Shown: positions 24,601 through 33,600 of the stretch, in pieces | Position numbering within the stretch: position 1 is the stretch's first letter | How the letters are laid out: every line of letters begins with the position of its first letter | NCBI GenBank assembly: GCA_964356355.1 | Contig: CAYHGX010000013.1 | Coordinates: 1 to 46,884 of the forward strand | Direction of reading: 5' to 3' | DNA length: 46,884 nucleotides | DNA from: CAYHGX01 sp964356355 | GTDB taxonomy: Bacteria; Patescibacteriota; Gracilibacteria; UBA1369; LOWO2-01-FULL-3 | Notes under the pieces: model-generated | What the model was told of the DNA's origin: nothing | What the model saw: only the letters and a program-made list of their open reading frames with translations | Database searches by the model: none | Program-made: the position numbers and the translations under genes

Positions 24601-27600
24601 CATAACAGTGGGGGAGAATCCGTGAGCTTGAAGGATTTTTCTGATCGCTATGGGCTGTTTGATGGTAAGGATAACGATGGGGATAGGATAGCGGATTATG
24701 AATGGAAAGATACTAATACTGATGGCGTCTACGAAACTAAATTTATTGATTATGATGAGGCTAAGGCTATGTATGGATTGCCGAGCGGAAATTTAGCGGA
24801 GATCGCGAGGAAGATGCTCTCTCGTACTTCTAAGTTTGTGGTGCCAGGGGCGGCGCTCGCTGATGATAGCTTTGATAGTGATATTGAATTGGAGGTAACG
24901 GCGCATGACTTGAAAAAGATTTCGAGTGTGATCGTGCATAATGAACCGACAATGGAGACTATCAATACTGAGCTGGCCTCAATGGGGGCGAAAAGTTTGC
25001 CGATTGATAATCCGCGCTATGTGGCCTTTCAGGCGGAGCCGGTGAGTGGCCTGGACAAGTACCCAAAGCCACAGCCAACTGCTCCAAATATCAATGTGGA
25101 TGCAATCGTGGGGGCGTTGGATATGAATAAATATTATACGCCTGGGGCAACCGTGAAGGTGCTTTATCCGAATTTATTTAGTGCGGAGATTACGAATGTG
25201 GCCCAGTTCAACGCGTTGATAAACTCCAAGGCGGATGAGCTTGCCAGTGCAAAGGGAAGCTACAGAATCTTCGGGCCCAATGCCAGGGCGGCGGATTATC
25301 AGGATGAGATAGGTAAGGCTAAGATTAAAAAGGAAATTTTAGACAAATACCTTTCGCCGGTAATTACCAATGTGGCGGATGATCCGGTGGATGGTTTTGA
25401 GTTAAAATCAGCGAATACTAAAAAGATATATGATGCGCTGAGATGGAAGGCCATGAACATCGACGAGAAGCATGAATACATTTTGAAATATTACTTAAAT
25501 GGCAGTGCGGACTTTAATCCTTTTGTTGGAGAATCCGAAAATGGCTATGAGGGTGCATATTTGGTTATGAATGGCGACGATGAATCTTTTGATTTCAATT
25601 TCAATAAAGACGTGCCTGAAGAAAAGAATACGCCTTTTGACCCAATAGTGCAGATGCAGGCATCGGCTGACGCACAAGATGCGGCTGAAGTTGAAAATCC
25701 GTATGGTAGTGATGAGGACTTCCAGTTTGTGTGGCTGGATCAGTTTTTAAAAGAGTCCAAGAAATTTTTATCGGCCTTTACCACCGTGCCAAAGTTTGAA
25801 AATACCTGCAGCAGTGATGACAATATAATAAATGCATTGCTTGGAGATAATGGCGGAGGTGGGGGGGCGGCCTCAGGTGGTATTGAACAGGTGCAGCAAG
25901 CCGTGGCCGGCCCTAGTGGAAGTGGAAATAAGGTGGAATTAACTACCTATACCTACTTGGAAATTGAAGGCAGAAGTGAGCTGGAAGCCTTGATCGTAAA
26001 GCAGGCAGAATTGTTTAAAGAGAGCCAAAAACAAAGCGGTAATGGGCCTCAGACCGTTGATAATGGCGGAAAAGCTGACAGTACAATCCCAGCCACAAAT
26101 GGTGAGGGACCTGCGAGTGATACGCCGGCAGATGCAAGTGGCACAAAAACAGATAGTACAACTGGCGCTAGTTTAAGTACTGACTCACAAGATCTTTCTG
26201 GTAACAGTGACGTTGCTCCAACACCAGCTACAGCAGAAAAGATACTGACTGGTAAAGTTCCTGTTCAGGCTGTTTCTAGCCAAAACTTTGATCAGAAAAT
26301 CAAAGATATACTTAGTGGAAAGGTTGGTCACGAGGTGACTGAGAGCAGCGGTAAAACTGGTTTTGGACAAGCTAAAAACGGAGAGCAGGGCAATACTACA
26401 GGCCCAAACGGCACGGCGGAAACAACTACGAATCAAGATGGAGATGGACAAGGAGAAGTACAAAATAATGCAGCAGGAACCACTGATGGCGAAGAATTTC
26501 ACTGGTTCGACTATTACATTGATAGTAAGTACTACGAGAAGTTTTTGGAGGAAGAGCAGCCGGTTAGTTATTTGAAAACGTCATCAAGGCTAGTTGCCTC
26601 ATTATCAACCGACCGAATGTTGGCTTATCTCCCTGCGTCACAAAATCCTTTTGTAGATGCGGAAACAAACAAAGAGACCAAATATCTTATTACCGCGTCA
26701 ACCAATCTTATTGCTGATGGAAAATCAATAATGAAGGTGGATGCCAGCATTTTTAAGGTTGATGGAAATCTGGAAACGTCAAAACAACTAAAGGTTAAAT
26801 TTGAAATTCTTGATGTGAGTACAGGAAGTGCGCCAGCGGAGATTGCTACGTTTGAAAATGGCAACGTTGTTACTTCAAAAAATGGCATAGCTACGGCCTA
26901 CTTGCGATCCGGAGTGCATGCTGGAGAATTCATGGTTAAGGCTACCGTTGTTGATGCGGCTGGCAATGCTGATCCTCATTATCAGGTGATACAAAAACAA
27001 ATTGCCCTCAGTGCTGGAGAGGTGGCTAAAGCGGAAATCACGGCTGAATCGACTGTTTTATTGGCCAACGGTACTTCCAAAACGGGAGTAGTGGTCACTC
27101 TGAAAGATGCCCATGACAATGTGGTGAATGATGCCTTAAACAACATCACTGTTTTCATTAATGACCTGGGTTATATTGATCCCAAAATTGACCAGAACGC
27201 AGCCGCTGTTGGCACTCAAGTTGCGGTTTTTGATGGCAGAGCAAAATTTGAATTGCAGTCACTAAATGCTGCCGGGGTGATTGAGTTGGTAGCCCTAGTT
27301 ACCGATAGTGATCTCGAAGATGCCATGACGGCTGCAGGTAAAAACTATAATAATCTCAACTTTGATGGATACGTTGGGGATCAACAGGAATTCAGAGTTG
27401 CGCGAACGATGAGTTTGAACTTTAAAACTCTCAATAGCGATTTACAACCTGTCCAAGGGGCCAAAGCGGACGGCACCACTCTAACTAAAATCGGTGCGAG
27501 CCTACTGGCCGATGGCGAACCGGCGTTAGGATTTAATGGCGAAATCAAATTCAAGCTAATAACAAATGAGCTTGGAACTCTCAATGTAAAGCCGGGAGTA

Positions 27601-30600
27601 AATATGACCAACGGTTCAATCAATGCTGCCAATGTGAGTTTTAAATCCTCGCTGACGGCTGGCACAGTGCAAATTGTTGCGGAGATACCGGGCTTTATCA
27701 GTGATACCTTGAAGTTTAGAAGTGGAGAGGGAGAGGCCACCGGCATAGTTGTAACCTCATCAAAAAATGAGATCTACACCTCTGGCCAAGATGAGGTCGA
27801 ACTTACTGCGAGAATTGTTGATAAAAATGGCAATACGGTAATTGGTGCGGATCAAATCCAAATACATTTTACAGCATCTGATGCCACTAAAGATTTCGTA
27901 AAATTTGATGCGGCTACAGTGGCCACAATAAAAGGCGTAGCAAAGGTAAAGGTAAGAGGAGATAAGATTTCCGGAATGGCCAATATTGTTGTTTCTCATG
28001 ATGGATTGAAAAATGCTTTAGTGAGCTTAAAGGTGAAAAAGCACCTTAACTCATCCTCCATTAAAGAGATCAGTCCGCGTGCTCTATATGTTTCACTATT
28101 GGGTAGCGCCTTTGGTAATGTAAAAAACTCTGAGAATGCTGCACAAAATCTTTTGTATACTGGGCAAGTTGAGGCGGTGACTTCAGTGACTGCTACTGGA
28201 AATGAAAAGAAAAGAATGTTAGCGGTTGATCCATATGGAAAAGTAGATATTCTGGCGGACACACTGGCGGCCGAAATTCGCCAAGCAACTGATACCTTCC
28301 CCTACCAGAAGATCCTAGTATCGGATAATGTTGAGAATAAACAGTTGGCGGAAATATTTGCCGTTCCACAGCCCAATAGTAAATTAATTCTGCAAAGCTC
28401 TACTGATGACTTTAATAAGGCTGCAGAGGGAATTGTGGTGAAGGATCTTGCGGGTGAGGGTGCCGAAATCACCATAGAAGAGCGAGGTTCAAAGATCTAT
28501 TTTGTGGTGAAGGATGAGACCGGCAGTGAAGAGGTAAAAGCGATAGTAGATGAATTTGGTAGAATTAAAATTTTGAGTCCTGATATTACTTTGCGGCTAC
28601 CTGATGATAAGGACGTAGTTTCCTTTAATAATTTTGGGCTTATTATTGAGAGTAAAAATAGTCCAGTTGCAGCGTATAAAATTAATGAAAAGTTTGCTGG
28701 AGTAACGGTGCTAGGATCGGCTGAGGAAAGGCAAAATGTAAGAGCTGGTGTTTATGTAAAAGTAATAACTGATGACAAGAGATATGCCACCACTAATGCG
28801 CTAACAAGGGCTTCCACTGGGGAGGTTGATGGAATTTATATTCTTGATACTCAAAATGTTTTGGAAAGTAGTTCAATGCCTGGATTTACTCAAACATCAC
28901 TTGAGGATGCAGCCAATAAATTTGGACTTGGATTTGAGGGCGACAACAAGCACATGTTGCTGTTTTCAGCTGGTAGCTCGGTGGGCGAGGCAAATAATTT
29001 ATATGCTTCGGATGTGGGAATTATCTTTGGTGATCCAATGGTGAGGGTGAAAAAGGATGATGCCGTAATAAGCCCAAATACTCACTTTGGAAAGGATATT
29101 GGTAAAAACATCTTCAGTGGTCAGGAGGATATTTCGCAGATAGTACAGATGGATTACAACGGAGATGGGCGCAAAGACCTGCTACTGATCTACGAAAGTG
29201 GCCTCGTGAAATTGCTGGAAAACGAGAAAAGTAACAGCCATTTTAGGGATCGAGGCTATATTCTTGATATTTCAGGAGGAACATTGAGCGTAACGGCGAT
29301 TGACCTGGATAATGATGGATTTGATGATCTTATCGCCGGAACCAAAGAGGCCTGCGGTGCGGAAGAACAGTGCTTGAGTGTATTTAGAAATCATGGAGGA
29401 AGTCTACAGAGAGAAAAGCTTTCGTTGGCGCTTTCTGGCAAAGCCTATGAGCTGAAAACGGCAGATATGAACAAAGATGACTGTATGGACCTCGTGGTAA
29501 GTGACTCCTCCGGTAACATTAGAATTTTCAACAACAATAAGGTTGGCGACAGCTGCAAGGGATTAGGAACAAATTATGTTTACACCAAAAATTATGGATA
29601 TAGCGTGGATCCGACAAGCGATCTATCGGATGACGTGTATGTGAACTACTCTGGGATTTCGCTTCCTGTAGATGATCCAAATGTGCAAAGTGATGATGGA
29701 GTAGTACTAAAAATGACACTTGAATCCAGCGAGCCGGAGGCGAGCCAGGCTGGTTATGCGCAAGCAGGAACAGATATTCAAAGGGGCGTGTTGGAAAATC
29801 CAGCCATTGCGAATGCCGATATTCCTCCTCAAACCTACTCAAAGGAATTTAGCTTTTTACCAGTGAATAAAGATGGACACTTTGCTGGCTCAAGAAAAAC
29901 GGTAACAGATCTAAATGGCGGAGAGGTGGCCGTTGGAGATATCATTAAATACACCATTACACTAAAAAATAATGGCGGTGCCGTTAACAATCTAAGAATC
30001 TCCGATACGGCCTCTGGTAGCCTACAACTGGATGTTGGAAGTGTTGAATGCATTAATGATGGCTGTGGAGAGATTAGCTTACTGGAAACAGGAATGAGCG
30101 AACGCCCATTTGTGATTAAAAATATCAATGTGCCGGCCGGTGCCACGAGGACAATCACCTATAACATGCAGGTTACTCAGGTATCTAAGGTACACTTTGA
30201 CGTTGGAAATGACTTTGCTAATTATCCCGATAATCGAGGAGATGGATATCCCGATGTACTGGTGAAACCTGAAGTAAATCTTGATAACAGCCTGAACTAT
30301 ATTTACTCAGTTAAAGATCCGCTGAATGGCAAAATTGGTTATAAGGCCTGGAATAAATCAACGGCTCCGGTGGATGTAGATAGTTTATTGGCTGATGAAT
30401 TTAAGAAGGCAGGAATTGGGAATATCATGTCGATGATGGGATTTGATACCTCAACTGTTGATGAGGATCACCCAGTTCCAGATGAGATAAAGGATGACGC
30501 AAACAAGCTCTTGGGCACTCAAACCCAAGACAAAGATTATAATGGCTGTGCTGATAGTTGGCAGAAATTGAATACAAAATATAAGGACACGGCCACTGCT

Positions 30601-33600
30601 GTTGCGAATGCCGTGGAGGGCAGTATTTCCGCTTTAAGATGCTCTGGTGGTGGTTGTTTACCAAATCCATATAACAGGGCCCTGCTGGTGCCGAGCTGGT
30701 CAGGCCCTCCGGGAATTGCGGTGTTTGCAGCAGGTGTGCCAAATTTAATTGGCATTGCAGCTTTGTATCCATCTACTGCTCCTTCAACATTTAGAATTTA
30801 CGTTTCCCCTACTACGACGATGGGAGTTGGGTTTGCAGTGTGCTCTGGACCAAGCATTGGTGGAACCTCTCCATGTTATACCTTTGCTGTTCCTGGTGGT
30901 GTACCCGGTTTATGCCAAGGAATTAAGCAGGGTCTGGACGCAGCGATTGCCAGTGTTCCGGAATCGGTGGTGAATCCTGATCTCGGCATGAGTACTGTAG
31001 TTTCTGATGGTGGAGAGGCAACTGATACCAAGACCTTCAAAACTGATGAAAGTATTTTGCCTGAGGCGTTGCGTGATCCAAAGGGTAAGAGTCCCCTTTC
31101 GGCTTCTGCAAGTGTTAATATCAGAATACCTGGTTTCCCAAGCGTGATTACCAATTGGATTGATAAGGAGATTGATGAAATCTATAACAAGCTGATGGAT
31201 CCGATGAAGTTTTATCTAATTCTTCCTGACTTTAAGGGATTCTTCAGTATGGCAGCTGAGGATCATACGAATCGTAAAAAGACTGATTTCTTGGGGCTTC
31301 ATGATTTCTTGTCCACGATAAATCGCCTGCCTCTGATCCAAATTGAAAGCAAAAAAATTGTAATGAAAATTCCGGCGATCTCAAAAAATCAAATTGAGAA
31401 ATATAGAATGCAGGGACGGTTGTGGCTAAATCACATGAAGGAAGAGCTCAAAAAATATTCAACTTGGAATTGTGATGAGAGTCCGGACAGAAAAAATATT
31501 TGCGATAAATTGCTGTTAGATATTCAGGATTTGATTACCTCGGTACAGAAATTGATGGACCTATTGGATCGCATTGAAAATATGCCGCGTGAAATTTTGA
31601 GTTGGCGAAATATGGAGGCTAAATATGCCAATCAGATTATCTGTTATTTGGATACTGTGATGCAGTTTACTGGTGGATATATCAACAGACAGCAAATAAT
31701 AGTAGAATCATGGCTTAAGGCCGCGCAGGATGCAATTCGCACATTTAAAGACTGGAAGGTAATTTTGGATGCGGTGATTGATTATCAGCAATCATGTGAT
31801 CAGTGCAAGAACGATCGCTTTAGTGATTTGGGATTGTTGTTGAATGTATTCTTGGCATTACCAGATATTCCAGTTATTCCGATGCCAAAGCTACCGGATG
31901 TAGTTTTTGATTTTTCACAGATAAGGACTGGAGTGAAGTTTACCTGGCCAGATCTAGTATTTAAGCCGGAGCCAATTTTACTGCCAAATCTGCCTATGAT
32001 TAACCTTCCGGATATTTTACCGGAGTTGGAAATAAAGATTCCGGGCTTTGATGTTCCAGATATTCCAAATCTAGTATTACCGGAATTGCCAGACCTGCCA
32101 CCACTCCCAATTCCTGAGCTACCAGATATCCCACGACCACCACGAATCCCAAGTATTCCTCATGTACTTGCGAAAATTGTGGCCGAGCTAAAGCCAATAT
32201 TTAAGATTCTATGTCTTTTGAAAAATGGTGTAATTCCGGTACCTGAGGGTGGACTGAAGACCGAAGTTGAAACTCTAACTCAACCAAGTATTCAAGTGGT
32301 GTTGCCATTGATTAAAAAATTGGCAGTTCAGTTTCCGGAAATTCAATATGACTATGTGAAGGAAATCCGTGTAACGACCAAACTTAATTTCAATGTTAAT
32401 ACCGATTTTATTTATAAGAAGGCGGCTGAAGGAGCAGAGATTTGGAATCGTGGCATGAAGCAAATTGTTAAAGAGATTAATAAATATACGACTGCTCCAT
32501 ATGGAGAGCTTTTGAACAAAGCCCTTCAGGATGCTGTTGATAAAGCGGCTAAGGAGCTAAAGGATGCGGCAAGTAAAGAGGCTGATAAGGTTTCTGTGGT
32601 GCCAGAAAAATATAATTTCGTTATCAAACAGCGGTATTTGGCAAAGGATGATCCGATGCTAAACCGATCAATTGCACAAATCCAAAGTGGAATTTCTGCA
32701 GAAAACTTGCCCGACAATGTAGGAATGAATAACCTTGCTGAGCTGAGAGACAGTCTTATCGCCTATTCCAACTCATTAGAGGAGGGATCAGCAGCGATTG
32801 AAAATATGGATGAATTTAGCACCTTTGATCATGTCCTTGTGAATAATGATAGCCTGCGAAAAGTGGCTGAGATTACAAAGATAGTGGACAGTGGCAGTTC
32901 TGAGAGCACTCCTAAAATGTTGGCATTTAATGTATTAAGTCCGCAAACTGAGGCGGCAGTGCAGGAAGAGGTAGTGGAAAGTAAGAGACTAATTGCCGAT
33001 AATTTTGGAGGAGCGGATGCAGAGGCTGGTGCTGGTGCGGGCGCGGCCCCAGATGCGAGTGGAACAGGCAAGCCTGCGAAGGGCTTCTATATCGTTGGAG
33101 ATGGAGGAATCAATGAGAACGCGATCAATTATACGGCGGAGTTGGGAGGCAAAACCAACGTGGTATTTATGGATTATGACTATGATGACGATACGGATAT
33201 CGTTTACTCCATGGGTGGAGAGGTGTATTTGAAGGAGAATTTTAAAGTGGATGAGAGAATGCCAAAGGGTGAGGTGATTGTTGGTTTAAACAAAAATAGT
33301 GTATCTGACTTTGTGAGTTCTGTTGGTGCTGTGGAAGGCGCAGTCTCTAACTATACTGGCAGTGAGAAGGCTGATTTAAGCTGGAAGAATGGTGGAGAGG
33401 ACGTTGTGGGATACGAGATAGAGGTGGTGAATAGCCTCTTGGATGATCCGGAAAAATCAATGTACTTAGCGTTGGTGGAGAAGGCAGATAGCGATATTGG
33501 CAAGGAACTGGCTGGGAAAAAAGATTACAAACAGGTATTTGAATTGAACAATAAGGATGAGCCAAAAATTTCTCTTGAACTTCCAAACGGTAATTATTTT

